DNA of 64,000 nucleotides from Penelope pileata (GCA_013396635.1 WBMW01005527.1:1413540-1477539); one strand, 5' to 3'; counted from the stretch's first letter, positions 25,170-36,246 are shown. Made by a program: numbers and translations. The notes: generated by a model not told the origin, from the letters alone.

Positions 25170-26294
25170 GCCCAAAAAATCTTCTGTATGTCTATTATGT
25201 CTATTATTCTGATTAACATGTGAACAAAATTTTTGCTAAGGGCCAAAAAATTAATGACAGTCTGAAAAGTAAAATACATTGATTTTTCATAAAGCACTTA
25301 CCTATTATAGTAAGAAACAACATTTTTCACCTGAATCTTTTTCCTTCTTACAAAGGATAATGGATTTTTTTAATATATTAAGCCTTAAATACACAATCCA
25401 AGAAAACTAATCAAATGACTCAAAACTGGGCAAACAAATTTACCTGATCTTTCCAAAAATCTCAAGATGCTGCATCTTAAATAAATCTGTTTATAGTCCT
25501 ATCTATTCTACAAACTGCAAAATTAATAAGTTAGCTTGTATGCAAAAACTAGTCTCACTGGATTACCAGTGACTTCAGTTTGGGTTAATTTACTGAGAAA
25601 CAAGCTGAATTAATCTTTGTGGATTTTTCATGCATTCAGTTTTAGCACGGTTCAGCTGCTTCTAGAGTCTGAAATAGTTCATTCAAAGTTAACTTTATGT
25701 CAGAGATCTAAGAACTTCCACAAACAAAAAATGTGAGAGTTTTGCATTTTGTCTTTCCTCAGTCAGCTTCAGCTACTGTTTGCACAATAAGTTTTGTTTG
25801 CTTTTATCAACTTTTAAATAAGTTTGTCAAAATAGCTTGTCTGAACACCGATTAGCATCTTTTCTCAATTAAAGGACTGACGAGGAGTATATATTAATAA
25901 TATTTTTTTTTCTGGGAGGGATAGGAACTTAAAACTTCAGAATAACTGATCGTTATGGAAATAAATATGGATAAATACATACTGAATGAATCTCTTTCCT
26001 GTGAGGAACATGTAGAAAGTGTTATCTAAACTCAAACATTGTCTCCATAATAAAATGCTTATTAGACTGATTTTGGAATTTGTTCTAATTGAGTGTTAAA
26101 TGACACCTTAGTTTTGATTCGTTATGTTGACTACCGTGTGGATAGATTAGTAAACAGAAAACCCCATTTACCCATTCTGTGTGAGTGCTTTATTCCTTTT
26201 TCTGAGGAAAAGAAAGGTAAACAATTTAATTTTAATAAGAAAGGAAATAGGAATAAATACAATATTGCTCAAGCTGAGAAATAGGGTAGGCAGT

Positions 26295-26404
26295 TAGAAT
26301 CATAGAATAATTTAGGCTGGATTGGCATCAGCAGGCCTTCCAGTCTAACCCTCTCTGAAACAAGGCCTAGCTGCATAGGTCAGGTTGCACAGGGCCTTGC
26401 TTGG
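26295..26404 (-). mobile_element. CR1 LINE 3'-end fragment
   Basis: The left edge reads agaatcatagaataatttagg, the inverted CR1 3' terminus, followed by diverged 3' untranslated sequence with the blocks agtctaaccct and caggttgcacagggcc. About 110 bases remain. The divergence is greater than in the copy at 9144, suggesting an older insertion or a different CR1 subfamily. Confidence 0.8.
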
Positions 26405-27757
26405 TTGCTGCTGCAGCAGAGGAGGTATAGATCTCTCATTCTTGCATACAAGTAGAGAGATGCCAAGAATAAATGCTAGTATTTTAAGTCAGCAAGAATA
26501 CAGTATTTTGTTTGAGCTATTTTTTCACTTTATGCATCTACTTGCAATCAAGAACACAAACTTTGCTGCAATAAAAAGAAATTCTGAAGATACTGAACAC
26601 ACAAGGAACCTTCATCAGATTTAACATTTGCTGTTTTTTCCCCTTTTCTATAGGCCTCTCCAATGAGTTTTGCTTTTAAGATTTTGGAGGATTAATCCAA
26701 TGTATCTCTCTAGCTTTGCCCTCTGTGATCTCACAGGATAAACTTAGAATTAATTCCTCATACCCTTTCTGATGGAGGAGATAAGCCTTTAGATAAAATG
26801 TTATTTCAGTTGCTGTCTTATCCGGATGTTTGAGCTGACAGTTAAATTGTAAATTAAAGGCTCAAAACTCTGGATTATGGACTCCAGCTTCATTATTAAT
26901 GAAAAATATGCCCTTTTCACAGTTTGTCATTTTTCTGTCTTCCAAAAAACTCTTGGAAATATTGTGAATCTTTTCCACTTTTCTGTTTAAACAAAGGAAA
27001 GACACAGTGATTCAATCTTCCTTTTAGAAGGCTGAGTTTCTACCATAAATAATTGATTTTTGCCTATTCTGTCCACTTGAATGACCAGCCTACGGAAACG
27101 TGAAGTTACTTCCGTAAGGCTCTTCTGGCTTAGGAATAAAGAAGAGACTGAATCAGACTTCTCTCATTATACTTGTCTGCAAAGTTTGTGGCCCAAATCA
27201 CAGTGTGACAGGAATTTCTCCGTTGTCATCAACCTTTGTATACAGCCTATCAGTTTTCCCGTTTCCATTATCTCCTTTTCTCAATTACATAGTGGGGATA
27301 TATCTCAGTCATCTCTTCATACTTTTAAATTAAGCAGGATGAATCACTAAATAAAAATTGATCCTGGTATTTTAAAGCTATTTTCGTAATTGAGCTTCCC
27401 TGTAAGGACAGCCATTTTTTATAGAATGCCACGTGTACTTACAGTTAGATTTCCACGTGAAATCTTTGTGTAGTTACATTTTAGGTTTTAAGATGGAAAT
27501 CTCACAAGAGACATCTTACTTATTTGTAAGATCCACAAGATGTTGGTTGGTTCAGGTACTACCTCTAGCTCTTTTTGTGACTGCTGTATATGTATGAAAA
27601 GGTTTATAGAAATAAAGTATTACCTCTTTGAAAGTATCTGTCATCTTTATAGGTTTTCCTGTTCTGTACAGGCATGATTGGTTGACAAGACCAATTCAGG
27701 AGGGTTATAGAGTGATCAGCCAAATAACTGAGAATTATAACAGTCCAGTGATGTGTC

Positions 27758-27817
27758 TATATCTGCTCATTTTATCTCTTTCCATGTGTGTATATCTGCT
27801 CATTTTATCTCTTTCCA
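27758..27817 (+). repeat. 33-bp tandem duplication, two copies
   Basis: The block tatatctgctcattttatct plus ctttcca occurs at 27758-27784 and again, identical over 27 bases, at 27791-27817. The six bases between them (tgtgtg) also resemble the sequence before the first copy. It is a recent local duplication with no coding role visible. Confidence 0.9.
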
Positions 27818-29224
27818 AATGATTAGTTCTTCAACCTCTGTTCCAGTTTCTCTTTAAAGGCAGTGATTCCCTGAGGCAGAATGCGTGCTGACCTTCTGTG
27901 ATGGGCCAAGTCTTTTTCTCTTCAGTTCACTCAGGTTGGACTGTCATGTCAGCTTGCAGCTTTCAGTCTCTGAAATTAGCACAGTTACATGCTGTTTAGG
28001 TACTGTGGTGCATCCCACAGGTGTTCACATTTTTTATGTACTTCATATGTTAACTGACCTTGCAACAGTCAATGTTGTCACCGTTTACTTGAAGATGGCT
28101 GCATGTGCTAGCTAGGCTCACTTATAGATTTAAACTTTACTTAGTGAAGTGTTTTAGGGCACTTTGGAATGGAAAGCATTATAAAAATGTACATTATTAA
28201 TGACAGCATAAGTACTTTGTGATAGTGTATATGGCTTATTGATGAAGGTGACATGAACTGCAGTGTTGTAAAGAGCTACGGAATGGATATAAGGCTGACA
28301 GGATAAAAACAAACAAGCAACCCCCCCCTCATCTATTAGACATACTGTTTTACAAACTTTGTCTTTTATTACAAAATACATAACTATCTTGCACTAGAGG
28401 GAATGTAGTGATAAAAGTTGTAGACTATTCATTGTATGTATCGAAAAGTGAGGGCAATGTTGTCTCCCTGTGTAAAGAAAATGGATATTCTGAAAGCTGA
28501 AATATGCATTAGTGATTGCAGAAGTGCATCTTGAAGGTGAGACTCTGTTCAGAGAACCAGTTAGAGTAAACCAAAAATATGAGGACTTAAATGGCTTGTC
28601 TTTTTTGGAAAATAATATGTGGTTGAGGCCTGCTTTCTGTTCTTAGCTATGACGAGTTCATTGTCTCTTAAATATCCTTGCCTGCTCCTTTATAAAATCA
28701 GTCAAGATTACCTACCTACCTTTCTAATATTCCAAAGCATACTATTGTTTTTTAAACACTGCTTATTTATCTTACAGGTTTTTCACCTTCAGTAGACATT
28801 GAATATAAAATAACTAGTACAGAATATTATATCCTTCTGAGCAGAAAGGTAATCTGAATAAATTACTCTGTTGGTGTTATTCACAAACTTACAGTACTCT
28901 GTACACTTGTTGAATACACTCTTGTTCACTGGCTGCTGCCATGAGAGGTTTCCTCAGACAGTTCTGTAGAATCCAACTCTCAGGTTTTTTTAACCTCTTT
29001 CCTCTAGTGTTAATAAAAGCTATCTCAAGCTTTAAATTTATCAATGCATCTGGCTTTCATGTAATTAGCAAACCTGAAAAGATTCAGGTTTTGACCTGCA
29101 CCAGTGCATATTCCCTTCTGACATCTGCTTGAAAGGTAACTATGGTAGGCTTCCCACTTCCCACTTCCCTCTTGCCTACTCATACATCTTTAAATTTTCT
29201 TCTCTCTATTCCTTAATGTTAAAA

Positions 29225-29229
29225 GCAGA
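29225..29229. repeat. Target-site duplication, left copy (GCAGA)
   Basis: GCAGA directly precedes the LTR and is repeated at 29752-29756 directly after it. The exact 5-bp match fixes both LTR boundaries. Confidence 0.9.
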
Positions 29230-29751
29230 TGTTCTGGTTTCAGCAGGCAGGCCTGGAAACCCCACGTAGCCTTTCGCTACCCCCTCCTCCTCCTCCCAGC
29301 TGGGATGGGGAGAGAATGGAGAAATAAGGTAGAACTCGTGGGTTGAGATAAAAACTATTTACTAACAGGAAGAGGAAAATAGAGTAAAATAACAGTAATG
29401 ATAATTATATACAAAACAAGTGATTGTACAAAGCAATCGCTCACCGACCGCGACCGATGCTCAGCCAATCCCCAAGCAAAGGGGCCCTCCCAGCTCACTT
29501 CCCTTCCTTATATCACATGATGTCATATGGTATGGAATATCCCTTTGGTCACTTTGGGTCAGTTGCCCCATTCTTGTCCCCTCCCAGGTCCCTGCGGCCC
29601 CCCCAGCCTCTTCACTCTCCTGGCAGAGACATACAAATGTCCTTGGTTCTGTTCAGCGCTGCCGGGTGTTATCAGCCTTGTTTTCTTTCTAGAACCAAAA
29701 CACAGCTTTGTAGCAGACACTGAGAGAAAGTTTCAGTTAGAAACTAAGACA
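29230..29751 (-). mobile_element. Solo LTR of an avian ERVL-type endogenous retrovirus
   Basis: The element runs from TG to CA (tgttctggtttcagc at the left, aactaagaca at the right) and is flanked on both sides by GCAGA (29225-29229 and 29752-29756). A perfect 5-bp target-site duplication is characteristic of ERVL-class integrase. Read on the minus strand it begins tgtcttagtttctaac and ends gctgaaaccagaaca. It shares several blocks with the LTR at 35712-36241 in the same order: the GATAACACC segment, GACCAAAG..ATATTCCATACCA, CATCATGTGA and TATCTCAACCCACGAGTTCT. A TATAAGG sequence in the middle is a possible TATA box. No gag, pol or env sequence is adjacent, so this is a solo LTR left by recombination between two LTRs. 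Three overlapping open frames on the plus strand at 29420-29763 are antisense chance frames. Confidence 0.92.
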
Positions 29752-29756
29752 GCAGA
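29752..29756. repeat. Target-site duplication, right copy (GCAGA)
   Basis: Right-hand partner of the GCAGA at 29225-29229, immediately following the final CA of the LTR. Confidence 0.9.
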
Positions 29757-31147
29757 TAAATGAATGGATTCAGGGAGGAAGAAGTATTTTTATTGTGACC
29801 TCACTCTTCAACATCACAAGCCACTTTCATGTGATCCATTCTTTTTGACTATCATATCTTTGTAAGCGGCAAAAAATTATCCTGAGTGACGATTTTAATG
29901 TTTTTCCATGGTTTAATGTCATATGAAGTCCAAATTCTATTCTAGAGATAATCATAAAATTATATTTAGAATGTCTACTGTTTAGAATTAATCCTAAGTT
30001 ATTATTTCTTCAAAGTTCTCAGAATTAGAGCCAGATTATCTGATTGCAAGATGAAGGGCTAATTCAAGAGAAGAAAGAAAGTACAAACTTTTGAATATTT
30101 TTCATTACACTCTTCCTAAGATTCTTGAGTTTCCACAAAAGTAAATCTTTGCTATGTAAAAGAAACTTGAATCAATAGCAAGAATCTTTACAAGACACAA
30201 CAAGCAGTGTCCACACTGTTTTTGATTTTTTCTTCATTTTAAGATTTTATGTCATGTATAGCAGACAGCAGCTTTCAACATGTTTTCTGTCATCTCAGTT
30301 TTCCAGTTTTGTTCCAGTAGCTGTAATTTACACAACAAGGGGGATATCTTATTTATTTTACTCACCACCAAGATAGAAGGAATCTTTGTGATCAGAATGC
30401 ATCTAACAGTGAGATGCCTTGGGTTTGTTGCTAGAGTTCTTTGTCGAAAATTCTTTTTTCTTTTAAAGTAAAAGTAGGTGGAACTATAAAAAATGGCATT
30501 GTACATCCCTAGGGGATATGCGACTTGCTTCAAAATGAACAAAACCAATATACTTAAGACCAAATCATGCAACATCTTATTTCTGCTCTATTAAAATTAT
30601 TGCACTGTGATTAGACAGAAAAGAATGAATTGGGTAGGTCTGACAAAGCTGATTAATTAATTAATCCCTTCTGCTATTTTTGTTTTTTGTCAAAATTGTA
30701 GCAGTCTGTTCATTAGAGATTCAAACTTTGATCATAGGAACATGTCTATTCATCTAAAAAATGTAGTCCATAAAATTGTCAGGTGGGATTCTGTTCTTAT
30801 TGTGTCATTAAAAAGCTATGTTACTCCCTTATTAACCACTAACTTGTCCAATAGTCCATTCAGTTTTGGGAGACTGTATGAGAGAGTAACTGACTGCCAT
30901 TGTAGTAAAAGTAACGGTCTAGTTTGTAAAGACTAAATTTTTGTTTGTTTGAACTGTCTTAATCCTTCAAAGTTTAGTTTTTTAAAAAGTCTTTTCTTCA
31001 TTGTGTTGTCACTAAACATTTTGTTATATTCTGAGGATCAGCTGAAGAAATTATATGCAAGCATTCTCATCTCCTCCTTCCCTCTCCCCAAGTCAAGTCA
31101 CCTTTTTCCTGTAACAGCTATACAAATATATTAGTTTATCTATAGCT

Positions 31148-31172
31148 ATTTTATTTTATTTTATTTTATTTT
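31148..31172 (+). repeat. (ATTTT)n microsatellite, about five units
   Basis: Five near-perfect ATTTT units between ctatagct and agtagtc. An ordinary short tandem repeat. Confidence 0.85.
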
Positions 31173-32209
31173 TAGTAGTCTATAAACAGATGCAAGTAAG
31201 CATGGGTACTACAGGAAGACAGACAAGTCATTAAGAAAATGATTTTAATAGCCTGCAACTCTACGTAACACATCTAGGAAACATCATGCCGTGAGCCATA
31301 CTGTGTAACTCCTTCATTCACTCCATTTGATGGAGAGCTGTGTTTTTAATATCCATCCCATTGCCATGCTGTAAACATGATTTTATGAGGGATGCTGGGT
31401 GACTGAGAAGGAGCAGTTCCCTCAGCTGGAGTCCCCTGACATGTATTTACTTAAGGAGAAAATAGCTACTATGTGCTCCAGTTTATTGGGAAAAAATGAC
31501 CCCATTTGATTATTTGTGTTGGAGAGAGCTGTGAAGAAAATACCTTCAAAAAAAAAAACCTATGAAGTACAGAAGTTGCATAAACGAAGGAGAAAACCCC
31601 AAATGATTTTTGTAGAATGATAGAAATCCTTTTCCATCCCCCAGTAGGCAGTCAGGATGATGCATGAAGGCACTGAAGCTTGTTTTATTCCTGTGTTACT
31701 TAGACGAATCTATAGCAACTGCATGGATGAAGAGAGGGATAGACCTTTAAATAAGCATGCACAAAGGAGAGCTGTTGCCCTCTTGATTAAATGTGTGGGA
31801 GAACAAAAGGCAGATGGTATTTGTGTCTAGCTATACGCACTTCAAATTCTCTTAAATATTCTCTGAAGCTAATTGTACAGATCTGTAAAAAATACCTCTG
31901 TTACTTCTCAGAAAATCCTTTTCTCTCTGTGGAAAATGTGAAAGATAGTCATTTTTATCTAAAATAAAAAACCTTTACTTCAAAGGAAAACAGTAAGCCA
32001 TTTCTGTTTTAATTTTAGCATTAGAAAATTAAAACTTGTACTTCAAAAATAAAATGACTTTAGAATGAACTTTGGACAAAATCAATTTAAAGACTTCTAA
32101 TCACTCTAATAGGTTTTGGACCAGGCCCGAGAAAGATAAATTATGAACCTACCTTCTTCTTCTCCCTTCAGGAACTCAAAAGATCTTATCATCAGAGTGT
32201 AAATCTCAA

Positions 32210-32500
32210 ATGAACAGCTTGCTGCTGCTTTTATTTATCACCTCCCAAATTTCATTGTAGTTCTTGGGGGAATCAGTTTAATTACGACAGTAAATACCGC
32301 TCTGAATTTTTTCACTCAATGAAAAAGTATACAGCCATAATTACAGTCAGTGCATAACATGCTTTGTCTCTGATTTACTTGTTTGCCAAGAAGCCATTTT
32401 CATGTGCTAATATTGCAGCAGTAATAGTGTCACATGACCTGCTTAAATGGCAAGAGTTTAGCACGTATCTGAAGTCATTGTGGAACATGCGTTCTAAATA
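32210..32500. promoter_or_regulatory. Candidate conserved noncoding element (speculative)
   Basis: This repeat-free stretch contains homeodomain-like words (tttaattacg at about 32276 and cataattacag at about 32335), a Forkhead-like tttatttatc at about 32230, the E-box cacatgacc near 32432 and several balanced-composition blocks. Such clustering is typical of developmental enhancers in gene deserts, but it is also expected by chance in AT-rich DNA. The call rests on appearance alone. Confidence 0.2.
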
Positions 32501-34565
32501 AACTCTTTCAATAGTTACAATGCTGAAGAAATATGAAGTCTAGCTAACAAGAATGGGATTTTCAAATGTCACTCATCTATACTGATGAGGATACACTGTT
32601 TGTGTCCTTCCTATGGGGGTGAGCATCATTACACGGTAACGGAAGGGGTGGAGAGAAGGGACTTAAGGCGTACAAATTTTACAGTTCCTATCTTTTAAAA
32701 CAAAGTGGTATGTTATTTCTTTCCCCTTCATTGAACACATTCCATTGTGAAAAACAAAACGCTTTTTTTTTTCTTTCCATTGCAACAACACATGCATTCA
32801 GGAGTGGCTAAAAGCACTCAGCAGGAGAGGTTTGAATCCAGTTGTTCTGAAGCGTAGAGAAAGGCAGCAGAGTTTTGGAGCAATGCTTGATGGGTGGCTC
32901 TTGGTAGAACAGTAGAAAGAGGGGTTGTGAGTTATATTTTTTAAAATATGAGGAGATAAGAGGAAATTTGGGCAGGCTGCTTTGATTCTGGCTTAAATAA
33001 TAACAGGGGTAGCTGAATTTCACTCTTATTTGAAGTTCTCTTCTCCAGGATTTCAAAGACAGCTTATCAGAAGGGTGTGAATAAATGATTGTCTAACTGT
33101 CAAATGCCGCAGACCACCTCGATTTTGTTGCTGCCGGGTCCTCCGAAAATGTCAGCTCTCTATAAAGAGAATCAATCCCCTAAAAGCATTAGATGTCTGT
33201 TAATAGATGTATTTTTTCCTTTCTCAAATGGGATTGGTATTTTGTTGGTATAAGAATTTCCTCGTGGATCGCCAGCTATCATACTGATAAAATGAAAGCC
33301 TAACTCACTGAAAGAAGAGGAAATACAGCAGCGTGTGAAGATGAGAGTTTTCCGAATTAAAGCCCAGATCCAATCATCTTATGAACCAAAACACATTTTC
33401 TTAAGCTGCAGCTAGTGAACAGGCAAACACATACAAGAGGAAATCTTGGCACCATCCCATCAAATCTCTGATGTGCGTCAGAGAGAGAGGCAAGAGAAGG
33501 CTTTTTCTTAACAAATCATAAGGGTCATTTAATCTGCTGCTCCTTACAAAATGTAGTAGCTTATATATATATGTATAAATGACTAGTTATGTGAGTATTT
33601 TTCTCCCTTAGTTGAGGTGTAAATTAAATTCTGTGGTGGGTGAATACTTAGAAGTTTCTTGTTGTGGGAATTCTGAGGTTCAGCAAGTCTGACAGCAAGT
33701 CTGTCATTACAATGGGAAATATGTAACAGATTATTGTAATATCGTAGTCATTGTTGAAAATGCAACATGGAGATAAGTTAGTTCATTTAAATTTAGATTT
33801 ATTTTATTTTAGTCCTGAAAGACTTCCTTTCCACCAGGAATCACGGAATTATGTGTCTTTTACAGGAAAGAAAATGTGGAACAGATAAGATAACAGTTGC
33901 ATGCCTTACCTTCATACCATTCTTTCTGAAAAATTACCATTTTTAGAAAATCACTAAATTAAATCCCAGTTTGATCCATGTGGATCAATTGTCCAGACAG
34001 TGATCCTGTTGAGGATCATCGATTCTTCATATGAATACAGGTTTACTACTAGGTAACTTTGAGGGTCTGAGAAGTTTGTTTATTTAAAATAAACATTCAG
34101 ACATGCATGTCAATCCACATGCGAAAATGCAAACCGTCAAAGCTTCATCAGTCATTAAAAAAAGAGGGAATGGTACTTGAGTTCTCAGTTTGAGATCTTG
34201 TAGCATGCTCAGAATGTCCAATTCTGAAGAATTCTAATCATTTCCATTTACATTTTTTCAGTACCAGCTTCTCCAATGCATATTTCAGAACATCTTTTGA
34301 AAATAAACCATTGCCAATGTCTTGTTCACATGAAGTCACTTCATGTTGCAGACTATGTATTAAACAACAACAGTTCGCCTTATGGAAGTTTTAGAACCGC
34401 AGATCCTTAGAGATCTGAGTAGGTCGAAATATTGACTCTTGCTTTGCATTTCCTGACTATCCAAGCACAAATAACAGCATTGCAATTAGAATAACAGAAT
34501 ATATATAAATAACAGAATTGGAATTAATGAACGGTTCTGAACTCTTGCAGATAAATCCCTCGGTG

Positions 34566-35219
34566 TTGCTATGACTGAATATGAGCCAGCAGTGTGTCCA
34601 GGTGTCCAAGGCCAATGGTATCCTGGCTTATATCAGAAATGGTTTCGTCAGCAGGACTAGGGAGGTGATTGTTCTCAGCACTGGTGAGGCTGTGCCTCTA
34701 GTGCTGTGTTCAGTTTTGGGCCCCTCACTACGAGAAGGACATTGAGGCTCTGGAGCTTGTCCAAAGAGCAACAAAGCAGGTAATGGATCTGGAGCACAAG
34801 TCCTATGAGTGACTTGTATGTCTTAAGTCTTATAAGTGGCTTAGGGAACTGGGATTGCTTAGTCTGGAGAAGAGGAGGCCTTACTGCTCTCTACAACTAC
34901 CTGAAAGGAGGTTGTGGTGTGGTGGGAGTCAGCCTCTACTCCCAGATAGCAAGTGATAGGACAAGAGGAAATGGCCTCAAGTTGCGCCAGGGGAGGTTCA
35001 GATAGGATATTAGGAAAAATTCATTCTCTGAAAGAGTGGTAAGGCATTGGAACAGGCTGACCAAGGAAGTGGTGGAGTCAGTGTCCCTGGAGGTTTTCAA
35101 GAAAAATGTGGATGTGGCACTGAGGGATGTGATGTAGTGGGCATGGTGGTGATGAGTTGACAGTTGGGCTAGATTACCTTAAGTCTTTTCCAGTCTTAAT
35201 GACTCTGTGATTCTATGAC
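34566..35219 (+). mobile_element. CR1 LINE, 5'-truncated, with 3' end
   Basis: The sequence enters CR1 ORF2 at about 34566 (tgaatatgagccagcagtgt) and runs through the C-terminal coding part and the 3' untranslated region to the terminal gactctgtgattctatgac at 35219. Recognisable protein blocks, in broken frames, include the ISNGFVSRT-like stretch, FWAPHYEKDIEALEL near 34720-34760 and LYNYLKGGCGVVGVSLYSQIASDRTRGNGLKLRQGRFR at about 34891-35005. The 3' part (ggcatggtggtgatg) is shared in layout with the copy at 53411 and differs from the copy at 9144, so these belong to different CR1 subfamilies. It lacks the endonuclease and polymerase core. Confidence 0.93.
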
Positions 35220-35249
35220 TGTTCTGCAGAGGCCCTAAGTATTGAGGAG

Positions 35250-35320
35250 ATGTTTTAGGGGTGGGGTGGGGTTTTTTGTTTTTATTCGTTTGTTGTTGTT
35301 TGTTTTGGTTTGATTTTCCT
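35250..35320 (+). repeat. G/T-rich low-complexity tract
   Basis: Three runs of four G separated by single T residues (35258-35271) are followed by about 50 bases almost entirely of T and G. It begins about 30 bases beyond the CR1 terminus. Only three G-runs of this length are present, one short of a canonical quadruplex. Confidence 0.75.
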
Positions 35321-35706
35321 TTTAGCAGTGCTGCCAAGCAACTTCAAGTTCTTTGGAAAGAATGCTTTGTAAAATCAAAGAACAAAAGTATTGCGCTTTA
35401 GCTCATGTTTTCTTTGCTGTTATTTTCATTTTGGAATTTTTGATGGTGGAAGTTGTAAAGCAAGAAAATTTAAGGGATATGTGAAAACTGTTTACAAGAA
35501 AATACGGGGAGACCAAGTTTTTGTCCTCTCTAAGTGAGATATGTTAAAATCAAGAATACAAGACTACATAGTTAAGTGTTGCAAAAGTAGCTTAGTGTAG
35601 TTGGTTATCTTGGTTTTATTGCTCACTCCCATTTTTATCACCATAGTATTGTAATTTTTCTCAAAGACTGAGTATGAGAAAGTAATGTTCGTTGTGAAAT
35701 AATTGG

Positions 35707-35711
35707 GGGGC
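35707..35711. repeat. Target-site duplication, left copy (GGGGC)
   Basis: GGGGC directly precedes the LTR at 35712 and recurs at 36242-36246. The exact match fixes both ends of the insertion. Confidence 0.9.
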
Positions 35712-36241
35712 TGTCTTAGTTTCTAACAGAAGTTACTTCTCTCACAGTGTCTGGTATGAAGCTGTGTTTTTTGTTCCCAGAAGAGAAACAACTGATAACA
35801 CCTGGCAGTGTTGAACACAGCCAAGGACACATTTTCTTCCTCAGTGAAGCAGTTAGAAGGCATAAGGAGCTGTGAATTGGGAGGGGACAGGACCAGGGCA
35901 GCTAACCCAAACTGACCAAAGAGCTATTCCATACCACATCACATCATGTGACTTTTACGGAAGAGAAATCGTTCTCTTGCTCGGAGGGAGGGGCTGCTGG
36001 CCGGTTGGGTATCGGTTGTTGGTCCCTTGCTCTGGGTATTATTTCTTGTTTCTTATCTTATATATATATATGTACTGGTATTTCTTTTATTCTCTCTGCT
36101 GTCTTAGTAAATAGCTTTTATCTCAACCCACGAGTTCTGCCGTACTTATTCCTTAATTCTCTCCCCCATCCCACTTGGGAGGGGGGAGGGTGAGCGAACA
36201 ACTGTGGGGGACTTAGCTGTCTGCTAGGTCAAACCAGGACA
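35712..36241 (+). mobile_element. Solo LTR of an avian ERVL-type endogenous retrovirus
   Basis: A 530-base LTR begins tgtcttagtttctaacag and ends gtcaaaccaggaca, with the perfect 5-bp duplication GGGGC on both sides, consistent with ERVL. Blocks shared with the LTR at 29230-29751 include GATAACACCTGGCAG, GACCAAAG..CTATTCCATACCA, CATCATGTGA and TATCTCAACCCACGAGTTCT. The segment after the promoter-like part differs more, and a TA repeat (36059-36072) is unique to this copy. Near the 3' end ctcccccatccc (36161-36172) and gggaggggggag (36177-36188) form an inverted repeat with one mismatch. No internal viral sequence flanks it. Plus-strand open frames at 35872-36193 run through the LTR by chance. 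Confidence 0.93.
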
Positions 36242-36246
36242 GGGGC
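36242..36246. repeat. Target-site duplication, right copy (GGGGC)
   Basis: Right-hand partner of the GGGGC at 35707-35711, immediately after the final CA of the LTR. Confidence 0.9.

Larger units (their letters stand above)
20564..26294. other. Unique AT-rich noncoding sequence
   Basis: About 5.7 kb with no supported gene. It contains a small TTA microsatellite at 23998-24022 and a T8/A19 pair at 25141-25169. The segment 23130-23480 is less AT-rich and carries open frames of 60-97 codons in different phases, but they show no domain, no consistent frame and no convincing exon boundaries. Confidence 0.5.
26405..29229. other. Unique noncoding sequence
   Basis: No supported gene. A strong acceptor-like sequence (ccccttttctatag, ending at 26654) is not followed by an open exon with a donor. 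A 33-base tandem duplication lies at 27758-27817. Nothing else recognisable is seen before the LTR. Confidence 0.5.
29757..34565. other. Unique noncoding sequence; possible conserved elements
   Basis: About 4.8 kb between the two LTR-bearing regions, with no gene found. A pentanucleotide repeat lies at 31148-31172 and a short TA repeat at 33560-33578. Segments at about 31260-31840, 32200-32560 and 33090-33560 are repeat-free, less AT-skewed and dense in short transcription-factor-like words. Conservation cannot be measured from a single sequence. Confidence 0.45.

Noticed and set aside
25305..25375. Possible minus-strand exon next to an ATAG-GTAAGT donor
   Set aside because: One frame is open but no convincing acceptor with a polypyrimidine tract is present upstream on that strand.
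29420..29763. Three overlapping open frames of 78-99 codons on the plus strand
   Set aside because: They lie inside the minus-strand solo LTR and run through it antisense; their ends track the LTR boundaries and they show no protein family.
35872..36193. Two overlapping open frames of about 80 codons, one with a hydrophobic stretch
   Set aside because: They are inside the plus-strand solo LTR. The hydrophobic residues come from the TA- and T-rich part of the LTR, not from a membrane protein gene.
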